Shown here piece by piece: positions 54,979-62,941 of a DNA stretch of 64,000 bases. Each line of letters starts with the position of its first letter. Position 1 is the first letter of the stretch. The notes under the pieces were generated by a model. That model saw only the letters and a program-made list of their open reading frames with translations, was not told where the DNA came from and ran no database searches. A program made the translations under genes and the position numbers. The DNA is from Caballeronia sordidicola (lineage in GTDB: Bacteria > Pseudomonadota > Gammaproteobacteria > Burkholderiales > Burkholderiaceae). The stretch is taken from positions 231,657 through 295,656 of the forward strand of contig NZ_JNFG01000005.1 in assembly GCF_000729995.1 (NCBI RefSeq), read 5' to 3'.

Positions 54979-56204
54979 ATTCCGCCGCCGATTCAGCCGA
55001 TATGTACGACTTCACGGGTCCGTTCAAAGCGCCGCAAGGTTCGGCTATCCGCGAACTTTTCAAGTACCTCAGCCGGCCCGGGATGATTTCGTTTGCGGGC
55101 GGGTATCCGTCGAAGGATCTTTTCGACCGGGCGGGTATCGGCCAGGCAATGGAGGACGCGTACTCCTCCGATCCGATTGCGTGCCTGCAATACGGCGACA
55201 CAGCCGGCTCGCCCGCTCTGCGCCGCGCGATCCTGCGGTTAATGAGTGATCGGGGCGTGACGCGCGATGTGGACGACGTGATCGTGACCACGGGCTCGCA
55301 GCAAGGTCTCGACCTGCTGATCAAGATCCTGGTCGCGCCGGGCGATGCTGTTCTGATCGAGGAGCCGGCTTATCCGGCTGCGATCCAGGCGTTGCGGCTC
55401 GCGGGAGCATGTCTGATCCCGGTGCGCACTGACGCGCAGGGTATTGACGTTGACGCGCTCACTGAGCAACTAGAAACACTCGATCCGGCTACGCGGCCAA
55501 AGCTGCTCTACACGGTGCCGACCTTCGCGAACCCGACCGGTGCGACCTTGCCGGCGGCGCGTCGTGAAGCGCTCGCGCGGCTTGCGATGCGGTTCCGTTT
55601 CGTATTGGTCGAAGACGACCCGTATGGCGAGCTGCGCTTCTCCGGTGAACCGATAAAGCCCATCACCACACTTGCTGATGCCATCCCCGGCGCGAGCGAC
55701 TGGGTCGTCTATTTCGGCAGCCTCTCGAAGATCGTGGCGCCGGGCTTGCGCATCGGCTGGTCGATTGCGCCGCCTGCCATCACGCGCCGCATGCTCGTGG
55801 CGAAACAGACGAGCGATCTCTGCACCTCGCCGCTCGCGCAGGAAACGGCGCGCCATTATCTGGAGCGCGGACGTCTCGCTGACCATGTGCAGACGATCGC
55901 GCTGGCGTATCGCAAGCGTTGCGAGGCGTTGTGCAGCGCATTGCGCCAGTTCGTTCCCGATGAGATCGAGTACGTGATGCCCGAAGGCGGCATGTTCGTC
56001 TGGGCGCGATTGAAGGGCGGCCGTCACTCCGCCGACTTGCTCAAGCGCGCGATCGAACAGAACGTGATCTACGTTCCCGGCCCGGCGTTTTACGCGCGCG
56101 ATCCGGACGAATCGAGCATGCGGCTTTCGTTCGCCGCTGCGCCGGGCGAGGCCGAGGTGTTCGAAGGCGTGCGCCGGCTCAAGCTCGCACTGGCAAGCCG
56201 ATAG
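54975..56204 (+). CDS. PLP-dependent aminotransferase, 2-aminoadipate type
   Basis: This 409-residue fold-type I aminotransferase is of the LysN/Aro8-like group. The PLP lysine is K252 in FGSLSKIVAPGLRIGW. VPTFANPTG at 181-189 and the Asp of LVEDDPYGEL bind the cofactor ring, and a C-terminal Arg lies in SMRLSFA. It starts within the stop of hglS. In the context of hglS and an AmaB-like dehydrogenase it should convert 2-aminoadipate to 2-oxoadipate, the role of AmaC/LysN in pseudomonad lysine catabolism. Other branched or aromatic substrates are possible. Confidence 0.85.
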   Translation: MNSAADSADMYDFTGPFKAPQGSAIRELFKYLSRPGMISFAGGYPSKDLFDRAGIGQAMEDAYSSDPIACLQYGDTAGSPALRRAILRLMSDRGVTRDVDDVIVTTGSQQGLDLLIKILVAPGDAVLIEEPAYPAAIQALRLAGACLIPVRTDAQGIDVDALTEQLETLDPATRPKLLYTVPTFANPTGATLPAARREALARLAMRFRFVLVEDDPYGELRFSGEPIKPITTLADAIPGASDWVVYFGSLSKIVAPGLRIGWSIAPPAITRRMLVAKQTSDLCTSPLAQETARHYLERGRLADHVQTIALAYRKRCEALCSALRQFVPDEIEYVMPEGGMFVWARLKGGRHSADLLKRAIEQNVIYVPGPAFYARDPDESSMRLSFAAAPGEAEVFEGVRRLKLALASR

Positions 56205-56376
56205 ATACAGATATAGATCACGAGCCGCCGCCGTATGACTCGCCAGATCCGGTGAAACGGGTTCTAATCGCATAACCTGAACGCAGATGGACGCTCGGCT
56301 ATGTGCAGTTGGTTCTCTCAACGCACCAAGTCGTGCCGATTAATCAATTGCAGCGGTTTTTTTAAGCCTTGAGACT

Positions 56377-56414
56377 CTGTTCCGGCGAACGCATGGTTTT
56401 ACTTGCCGGAACAG
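56377..56414 (+). promoter_or_regulatory. long inverted repeat upstream of the aldehyde dehydrogenase gene
   Basis: CTGTTCCGGC at 56377-56386 pairs perfectly with GCCGGAACAG at 56405-56414 across an 18-base loop. A run of seven Ts lies just upstream (56357-56363). It is 80 bases before the ATG and may be an operator, an attenuator, or the terminator of the upstream gene pair. Confidence 0.45.
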
Positions 56415-56493
56415 GTTCCAGAGCGGTACTGACGGACCGTGGCCCCGGGCCGCGCCGCAGTGCCCGGCAGCCACCCGACATAGAGAGGAAGTG

Positions 56494-58008
56494 ATGAAAC
56501 TGAACGATATTCTTGGCGAACTTGGTGTAGACCTAGGTCAGTGGAAGGGCGATGCCCTCACGGCGCGTTCACCGCTCGACGGCGCGACACTGGCCGGACT
56601 GGCCGTGGATACCCCCGCCGATGCCGCCCGCAAGATCGACGCTGCTCACGCCGCTTTCCTCAAATGGCGTACCGTGCCGGCGCCGCAACGCGGCGAACTC
56701 GTGCGCGTTTTCGGAAATGTGCTGCGCGAACACAAAGCCGCGCTTGGCAGCCTGGTCACGCTGGAAGCCGGTAAGGTCACGTCCGAAGGCCTCGGCGAAG
56801 TGCAGGAAATGATCGACATCTGCGATTTCGCCGTCGGCCTGTCGCGCCAGCTCTACGGCCTGACGATCGCCTCCGAACGTCCGGGTCACCGCATGATGGA
56901 AACGTGGCATCCGCTGGGGGTGGTCGGCGTGATTTCTGCGTTCAACTTCCCGGTCGCGGTGTGGTCGTGGAACACGGCGCTGGCGCTGGTCTGCGGTGAC
57001 TCGGTGGTCTGGAAGCCATCGGAAAAAACGCCGTTGACGGCTATCGCGTGTCACGCGTTGTTCGAAAAAGCTTTGCGTGAATTCGATAAAACCCATCCGG
57101 GCGTTGCGCCTGAAGGCCTGAGCCAGTTGCTGCTCGGCGCACGCGATGTCGGCCAGGTGCTGACCGAGTCGCCCAAGGTGCCGCTGGTCAGCGCGACCGG
57201 CAGCGTGCGCATGGGTATCGAAGTGGCGCAAGTGCTGTCAAAGCGCCTGGGGCGCAGCATCCTCGAACTGGGCGGCAACAATGCAATGATCGTGGCTCCC
57301 AGCGCCGACCTCGATCTGGTCGTGCGCGGCGTGACCTTTTCGGCCGTCGGCACGGCGGGTCAGCGTTGCACGACCCTGCGTCGCCTGATCGTGCATACCA
57401 GCGTGGTCGACCAGTTGCTGCCGCGTCTGGAAAAAGCGTTTGGATCGGTGAAAGTGGGCAGCCCGCTCGAGTCGGATACGCTGGTCGGTCCGCTGATCGA
57501 CCGTGCTGCGTTCGACGGTATGCAGAAGGCATTAGGCGACGCCCGCGAACAAGGCGGCAATGTGAAGGGCGGCGAACGCGTGGATGTAGGCGGCCATGCA
57601 GATGCGTATTACGTGCGTCCGGCATTCGTGCGCATGCCTGCACAAACGGCGGTGGTTGAACGCGAGACCTTCGCGCCGATCCTCTACGTGATGACCTACA
57701 ACGACTTCGCTGAAGCGTTGCAACTGCAAAACGGCGTGCCGCAAGGTTTGTCGTCGGCGATCTTCACGAACGACATCCGCGAAGCTGAGCAGTTCATGTC
57801 GGCGGCGGGCAGCGATTGCGGCATTGTGAACGTGAACATCGGCACGAGCGGCGCTGAGATTGGCGGCGCCTTCGGCGGTGAAAAAGAAACCGGCGGCGGC
57901 CGCGAATCGGGTTCCGATGCGTGGAAGGGTTACATGCGCCGCGCGACCAACACGATCAACTACAGCCGTGAATTGCCGCTGGCGCAAGGCGTGAAGTTCG
58001 ACGTTTGA
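56494..58008 (+). CDS. amaB: L-2-aminoadipate 6-semialdehyde dehydrogenase (ALDH7/AmaB-like)
   Basis: The 504-residue NAD-dependent dehydrogenase would oxidise aminoadipate semialdehyde (in equilibrium with piperideine-6-carboxylate) to 2-aminoadipate. The nucleophile Cys is in GTAGQRCTTLRR (residue 292) and the general base Glu in LELGGNNA (258). FNFPVAVWSWN and WKPSEKTPLT form the cofactor site. The ALDH7 pattern FGGEKETGGGRESGSDAWKG near the C-terminus distinguishes it from other ALDH families. GAGGAA precedes the ATG at 56494. It is separated from the aminotransferase by about 290 bases containing an inverted repeat, so it may have its own promoter. Confidence 0.88.
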   Translation: MKLNDILGELGVDLGQWKGDALTARSPLDGATLAGLAVDTPADAARKIDAAHAAFLKWRTVPAPQRGELVRVFGNVLREHKAALGSLVTLEAGKVTSEGLGEVQEMIDICDFAVGLSRQLYGLTIASERPGHRMMETWHPLGVVGVISAFNFPVAVWSWNTALALVCGDSVVWKPSEKTPLTAIACHALFEKALREFDKTHPGVAPEGLSQLLLGARDVGQVLTESPKVPLVSATGSVRMGIEVAQVLSKRLGRSILELGGNNAMIVAPSADLDLVVRGVTFSAVGTAGQRCTTLRRLIVHTSVVDQLLPRLEKAFGSVKVGSPLESDTLVGPLIDRAAFDGMQKALGDAREQGGNVKGGERVDVGGHADAYYVRPAFVRMPAQTAVVERETFAPILYVMTYNDFAEALQLQNGVPQGLSSAIFTNDIREAEQFMSAAGSDCGIVNVNIGTSGAEIGGAFGGEKETGGGRESGSDAWKGYMRRATNTINYSRELPLAQGVKFDV

Positions 58009-58180
58009 TCTGCATTTGCTGCAGCTTTAAAAACAAGAATCACAACAAGACTTAACCCGGCGTCATACCCCGACGCCAACTTCTTTCATCTGCTTGGGCG
58101 CACGCGAACCGCGGCGCGCCTTGAGCGGACGTCAGGCCTCCGCGGTCATCCCCGGTTGTTGCACTTGAACCTGTCCCATG

Positions 58181-58204
58181 ACGCGCTTCGCATAAGAAGC
58201 GCGT
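58181..58204 (+). terminator. hairpin between amaB and the ABC transporter genes
   Basis: ACGCGCTTC (58181-58189) and GAAGCGCGT (58196-58204) form a perfect 9-bp stem with a GCATAA loop. No T run follows, so it may be a weak terminator or a processing hairpin. Confidence 0.45.
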
Positions 58205-58294
58205 TCCGCCTGCCTACGTGTTGCGTTTGCGTTGCTTCTACGTGAATACCTCGCGTCCGTTCAACTGTTTTTCTGCCAGACCCTGGAGGCCACC

Positions 58295-59371
58295 GTGTCG
58301 TTTCTCGTGCTGGACAAACTGACCAAAGCCTACGGCGACCTGAACGCCGTGAGCGACGTGAGCCTCTCGGTTGAAAAAGGCGAATTCGTCTCCCTGCTGG
58401 GTCCTTCGGGCTGCGGCAAGACGACGACGCTGCAAATGATCGCTGGTTTTATCGATGTCACGCGCGGGCGGATTTCGCTCGACGGCAAGGACATCACGAA
58501 CGTGCGGCCGAACAAGCGCGGCCTGGGCGTGGTGTTCCAAAGCTACGCGTTGTTTCCGCACATGACGGTCGCGCAGAACGTGGGCTTCGGGCTCGAAATG
58601 CGCGGTATCGGTAAAGCCGAATGCGCGGAGCGGATTCGCGAGACGTTGGCGCTCGTTCGGCTCGATGCGCTGGCGGCGCGTTATCCGCGCGAACTGTCTG
58701 GTGGCCAGCGGCAACGGGTCGCGATTGCGCGTGCGTTGGTGATCAAGCCGCCGGTACTGCTGCTCGACGAACCCATGTCCAATCTCGACGCCAAGCTGCG
58801 CGAAGAGATGCAGTTCGAGTTACGCGGGATTCAGCGCAAGGTCGGCACCACCACGGTGATGGTCACGCACGATCAGTCAGAGGCGTTGTCCATTAGCGAC
58901 CGCGTAGTCGTGATGGAAGCGGGGCGCGTGACGCAGGTCGACTCGCCGTATCGCGCGTATGAGCGCCCGGAGAATCGCTTTGTCTCGCAGTTCATCGGCA
59001 AGGCGAACATGCTCGCGGGTAAGGTGACCGAGGCGCGGCATAACGAAGTGCATGTGGATCTCGGGCATGAACTGACCGGCATTGCGTGCATCGAAGCGGG
59101 CACGGTGTGGCGCGAAGGCGATACGGTGACGTTATGCATTCGTCCGGAAAAGCTGCACTTGTGCGAGGCGGGAACGGGGCGCTTGAGCGCGACCGTCACC
59201 AGCCGCTTTTTCCTCGGCAGCCAATGGCTTTATCGCCTGGATACCGCCGTTGGCGAAGTGCTGGTCTGCAGCCAGAACGAAGGCACGGAGCCGGTGGCCG
59301 AAGGCGCGACGGTCGGCATCGACTGGCATCGTGACGCCGTGCGCGTGCTTCAGGAAGTGAGCCATGGCTAG
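58295..59371 (+). CDS. ABC transporter ATPase, polyamine/amine type
   Basis: This 358-residue ATPase drives uptake through the two permeases encoded next. Walker A is GPSGCGKTT, the signature is LSGGQRQRVAIARAL, Walker B is VLLLDEPMSNLD and the switch is VTHDQ. A C-terminal TOBE domain follows from about residue 285. It resembles PotA/PotG. Translation begins with GTG after GGAGG with five bases of spacing; a longer frame from 58232 has no site. The periplasmic binding protein is not between these genes and may lie beyond the window. Confidence 0.88.
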   Translation: MSFLVLDKLTKAYGDLNAVSDVSLSVEKGEFVSLLGPSGCGKTTTLQMIAGFIDVTRGRISLDGKDITNVRPNKRGLGVVFQSYALFPHMTVAQNVGFGLEMRGIGKAECAERIRETLALVRLDALAARYPRELSGGQRQRVAIARALVIKPPVLLLDEPMSNLDAKLREEMQFELRGIQRKVGTTTVMVTHDQSEALSISDRVVVMEAGRVTQVDSPYRAYERPENRFVSQFIGKANMLAGKVTEARHNEVHVDLGHELTGIACIEAGTVWREGDTVTLCIRPEKLHLCEAGTGRLSATVTSRFFLGSQWLYRLDTAVGEVLVCSQNEGTEPVAEGATVGIDWHRDAVRVLQEVSHG

Positions 59372-60278
59372 TGCGATCGATTCGACGAGTCCGAAAGACA
59401 ACGGCGCGCTGAACCAAGGCCGCGCGCCGTGGCACGCATTCGTGCCGCCCTGGCTGATGAGCTTGCCTGCGTTTATCCTGTTCGCGGTCCTCGTGCTGAC
59501 GCCGCTCGCGATGACGGTTGTGCTGACGTTTTATCGCTTCGATCCGGCCAGCGGTCCGATCGCGGCGTTCCAGTTCGGCAACTATGTTGAAGTGCTGACG
59601 GACGGCTACTACCAGACCATTTTTGCGCGCACCTTTGGCATTGCGATCCTGACGACCGTGCTGTGCGTTGCGATTGGTGCGCCCGAGGCTTACGTGTTGT
59701 ACCGCATGCGTGATCCGTGGCGCTCGATGTTCCTGCTGGTGATCCTCGCGCCCTTGCTCGTGTCGGTCGTGGTGCGTGCTTTCGGCTGGAGCATGTTGCT
59801 GAACACGGGCGGTATCGTGAACCAGTTCTTCGGCCTCTTCGGCATGGGTCCATACAAGCTGGAGTACACCACCTTCGCGATCGTGATTGCACTCGTTCAC
59901 GTGATGCTGCCGTTCATGGTGATTCCTGTCTGGACCTCGTTGCAGAAGCTCGATCCGCAAGTGGAAAACGCGGCGCTCTCGTTGATGGCGTCGCCGGCGA
60001 CCACGTTGCGACGCATCGTGTTGCCGCAGATCGCACCGGGCATTTTGTCGGGCAGCTTGATGGTGTTCGGCTTGTCGGCGAGCGCGTTTGCGATTCCCGG
60101 CCTGCTCGGTGGCCGTCGCCTGAAAGTAGCGGCCACCGCTGTCTACGATGAATTCCTCGGCTCGCTCAACTGGCCGCTGGGCGCGACCATCGCGATCCTG
60201 TTGCTGATCGCGAACCTCGTGATCATGATCACGTATTACCGGGTTCTGGAGCGTCGTTACTCCAGAAGCCTGGGTTAA
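59364..60278 (+). CDS. ABC transporter permease (PotB-like)
   Basis: The 304-residue inner-membrane protein has six membrane segments after a hydrophilic N-terminus of about 30 residues. The binding-protein-dependent permease motif is present as EAPENAALSLMASPATTLRRIVLPQIAPGI-like sequence at about residues 205-235. It starts inside the end of the ATPase gene (eight-base overlap), indicating coupled translation. With the next permease it forms the pore. The ligand is presumably lysine-related or a polyamine-like amine, judged only from the surrounding catabolic genes. Confidence 0.87.
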   Translation: MASAIDSTSPKDNGALNQGRAPWHAFVPPWLMSLPAFILFAVLVLTPLAMTVVLTFYRFDPASGPIAAFQFGNYVEVLTDGYYQTIFARTFGIAILTTVLCVAIGAPEAYVLYRMRDPWRSMFLLVILAPLLVSVVVRAFGWSMLLNTGGIVNQFFGLFGMGPYKLEYTTFAIVIALVHVMLPFMVIPVWTSLQKLDPQVENAALSLMASPATTLRRIVLPQIAPGILSGSLMVFGLSASAFAIPGLLGGRRLKVAATAVYDEFLGSLNWPLGATIAILLLIANLVIMITYYRVLERRYSRSLG

Positions 60279-60295
60279 GGAAGGAGACCGCTCCC

Positions 60296-61090
60296 ATGCG
60301 AAAGAACGGCCTCATTGCCCTGAGTTTCCACACGCTCGTGATCCTGTTCGTGCTGGCGCCGCTCGTGATCATCGTGCTCGTTGCGTTCACGCCGGACCAG
60401 ACCCTGACGCTACCCACGCACGGGTTTTCGTTGCGCTGGTTCCGCGCGATTCTCGACTACCCGGATTTCATCTCGGCGTTTTTCAACAGCATCAGGCTGG
60501 CGTTTGCTTCGGCTACGCTGTCGCTCGCGCTGGCTTTGCCGGCGGCGCTTGCTATCGGCCGTGAACGATTTCCGGGGCGCGAATTCCTCAATGGTTTGTT
60601 CCTCTCGCCGCTGGTGATTCCCAGCCTCGTGCTCGGCATTGCGTTCCTGCGTTTCTTCGCGATGATCGGTGCAACCGGCACGTTCACGTGGCTCGTCGCG
60701 GCGCACATGATCATCATCACGCCGTTCGTCATGCGGCTGGTGCTGGCCTCGGTGAGTGGCATGGACCGCAGCATCGAGCATGCAGCGCAGTCGCTGGGAG
60801 CGGACCGATGGACAGCGTTTCGCCGCATCACGCTGCCGATGATCCTGCCCGGCATTACGGGCGGCTGGCTGCTTGCGTTCATCAATAGCTTCGATGAACT
60901 GACCATGTCGATCTTCGTGACTTCGCCGCGGACCATCACGTTGCCGGTGCGCATGTACATGTACGCAACGGAATCGATTGACCCGATGATGGCTTCGGTA
61001 TCAGCGCTCGTGATCTTCATCACGGCCGGGGCGATGATCGTGCTCGACCGCGTGTATGGACTGAACCGGATCCTGATTGGGTCACATTGA
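60296..61090 (+). CDS. ABC transporter permease (PotC-like)
   Basis: The 264-residue protein is the second permease, with six membrane segments and the coupling motif EHAAQSLGADRWTAFRRITL followed by PMILPG at about residues 160-185. GGAAGGAG lies about nine bases before the ATG. It resembles PotC-type permeases in size and order after the PotB-like gene. It closes the transporter part of the operon, and a ferredoxin-like subunit gene starts 46 bases downstream. Confidence 0.87.
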   Translation: MRKNGLIALSFHTLVILFVLAPLVIIVLVAFTPDQTLTLPTHGFSLRWFRAILDYPDFISAFFNSIRLAFASATLSLALALPAALAIGRERFPGREFLNGLFLSPLVIPSLVLGIAFLRFFAMIGATGTFTWLVAAHMIIITPFVMRLVLASVSGMDRSIEHAAQSLGADRWTAFRRITLPMILPGITGGWLLAFINSFDELTMSIFVTSPRTITLPVRMYMYATESIDPMMASVSALVIFITAGAMIVLDRVYGLNRILIGSH

Positions 61091-61136
61091 TCGACATGCA
61101 TTGATCGGCCCGGCGCCTACGACTTCTATTGACGCG

Positions 61137-61490
61137 ATGACAAATCTCCCCCGCACAACATCCACCGGCCAACCGCACACTGCGGCCGATGCCGCGCCGC
61201 AATTCGTGCGTCTTGCGGAAGCGCATCGCAAGGAGGTGACGCTGATGCTGGACGGCGTAGCGATTGCGGCCATGACGGGTGATACGGTATTGAGCGCCAT
61301 CCTGCTGCACACACGGCGGGTGCGCGACACTGAGTTCAGCGGTGAACCGCGTGGAGGATTTTGTCTGATGGGCGCGTGTCAGGACTGCTGGGTACAACTG
61401 GAAGAGGGCACAAGGATCAGGGCATGCTCGACCTTCGTCAAGGAAGGCATGCGTGTGCTGACCAGGCCCGTAGGAGTGGTCGGAGCGTGA
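61137..61490 (+). CDS. (2Fe-2S) ferredoxin-like subunit of an amine dehydrogenase
   Basis: This 117-residue subunit has four cysteines in the 2Fe-2S pattern, GGFCLMGACQDCWVQ followed by RACST. It corresponds to the small HcnA/SoxX-like subunit of three-part dehydrogenases such as hydrogen cyanide synthase, D-hydroxyproline dehydrogenase and opine oxidases. The start MTNLPRTT is chosen over an earlier in-frame opening that overlaps the permease gene. Its stop overlaps the next start (GTGA). It would pass electrons from the flavin subunits to the respiratory chain. Confidence 0.85.
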   Translation: MTNLPRTTSTGQPHTAADAAPQFVRLAEAHRKEVTLMLDGVAIAAMTGDTVLSAILLHTRRVRDTEFSGEPRGGFCLMGACQDCWVQLEEGTRIRACSTFVKEGMRVLTRPVGVVGA

Positions 61491-62941
61491 GCACGACCAC
61501 CGATAAAAACAGCATGCATCGGGTTGTTATCGTCGGCGCGGGACCGGCCGGTGTGAGGGCGGCTGAGTCGCTGGTGGCGGCGGGTATTGTGCCGGTCGTT
61601 ATCGATGAAGCGCCGCGTGCCGGTGGTCAGATCTATCGCCAGCCTCCGGCGGATGCGGGTTTCGCCCGCAGCAAACGCACGCTGTATGGCATGGAAGCAG
61701 GCAAGGCGGACGCGGTGCATTCGACCATGACCGGGTTGCTCTCGAAGCTCGACTATCGGCCTGACACGCTGGTGTGGGGATGCGGCGCCGCGCAGCTCGA
61801 TACGCTGCGCGCTGGACGCCAGCGCACGGTGCCTTATTCGCACTTGCTGATCGCGACCGGCGCCACAGACCGCGTGCTGCCGTTTCCCGGCTGGACGCTG
61901 CCGGGCGTTTATACCCTTGGCGCGGCGCAGATTGCGCTGAAATCGCAGGGTTGCGCGATTGGACGCCGCGTGGTGTTCGCGGGAACGGGGCCATTGCTTT
62001 ACCTCGTGGCGTATCAATACGCGAAGGCGGGCGCGCAGGTGGAAGCGGTGCTCGATACCAATCCGTTCTCTCGCCAGTTCGCCGCAACGCCGCGTTTGCT
62101 GCGACAGCCGTCCACCTTTGCGAAGGGGATGTATTACGTCGGCTGGCTGGCGGCGCATGGGGTTCGTATCGAACGTGGCGTTACGCTCGTGCGCGCGACG
62201 GGCGATAAAGCCGTGCAAGCGATGACCTATCGCGATGGCGATCAAGAGCGCACCATTCCCTGCGATGCAGTTGGATTTGGTTATGGCCTGCGTTCGGAAA
62301 CGCAGCTTGCGGACCTCGCAGGTTGCCGTTTTCGCTTCGATACGCTCAATCGCGCGTGGTTGCCGGAGCGCGATCCAGCCGGCCGCAGTTCGGTGCCGGG
62401 CGTGTATCTCGCGGGCGATGGCGCGGGTATCGCCGGTGCGGATGCTGCGGAACTTGCCGGCCGCAGAGTGGCGCTTGCGATGCTTGAGGACCTTGGGCAT
62501 CGTGCCGGGAATGCTGATGTTCAGGCTCAGGCTGCGAAGCTCGACCGGCAACTGGCGAACATCGCCGAGTTTCGTATTGGGTTGGAACAGGCTTTTGCAC
62601 TTCCCTCCGATTGCACGTCGCAGTGGCCGGACGACATGACCGTGTGCCGTTGCGAGGAAATCGATGCCGGCACGCTGCGCCGCTGTATTCGCGCTGGCCA
62701 GGCGAGCGAGATCAATCGGCTGAAGGCGCTTACGCGGGTGGGCATGGGCCGTTGCCAGGGGCGCATGTGTGGCGCGGCAGCGGCGGAGTTGCTAAGCGCC
62801 GAGACGGGCAAACCGATCGCCGACGTCGGACGGTTGCGCGGACAGGCGCCGATCAAACCCGTGCCCTTATCGATATCGATGGACGGAGCCGAAGCAGCGG
62901 ATCATCTCGCCGCCATCCCGGAGCACGCACGCGATGACTGA
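61487..62941 (+). CDS. FAD/NAD(P)-type alpha subunit of an amine dehydrogenase
   Basis: The 484-residue subunit has an N-terminal FAD-binding GAGPAGVRAAESL motif, a central domain with FAGTGPLLYLVA, and a C-terminal BFD-like iron-sulfur region with CRCEE and GMGRCQGRMC. This matches HcnB, OoxA and related alpha subunits. Translation starts with GTG inside the stop of the previous gene. An in-frame opening from 61361 overlaps the ferredoxin gene and is not used. With its neighbours it probably oxidises a cyclic or D-amino acid; pipecolate or D-lysine would fit the surrounding pathway. Confidence 0.87.
   Translation: MSTTTDKNSMHRVVIVGAGPAGVRAAESLVAAGIVPVVIDEAPRAGGQIYRQPPADAGFARSKRTLYGMEAGKADAVHSTMTGLLSKLDYRPDTLVWGCGAAQLDTLRAGRQRTVPYSHLLIATGATDRVLPFPGWTLPGVYTLGAAQIALKSQGCAIGRRVVFAGTGPLLYLVAYQYAKAGAQVEAVLDTNPFSRQFAATPRLLRQPSTFAKGMYYVGWLAAHGVRIERGVTLVRATGDKAVQAMTYRDGDQERTIPCDAVGFGYGLRSETQLADLAGCRFRFDTLNRAWLPERDPAGRSSVPGVYLAGDGAGIAGADAAELAGRRVALAMLEDLGHRAGNADVQAQAAKLDRQLANIAEFRIGLEQAFALPSDCTSQWPDDMTVCRCEEIDAGTLRRCIRAGQASEINRLKALTRVGMGRCQGRMCGAAAAELLSAETGKPIADVGRLRGQAPIKPVPLSISMDGAEAADHLAAIPEHARDD

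Noticed and set aside
55470..56321. 283-codon minus-strand frame over the aminotransferase
   Set aside because: Arg/His-rich shadow translation. The plus frame has the PLP lysine and all family motifs.
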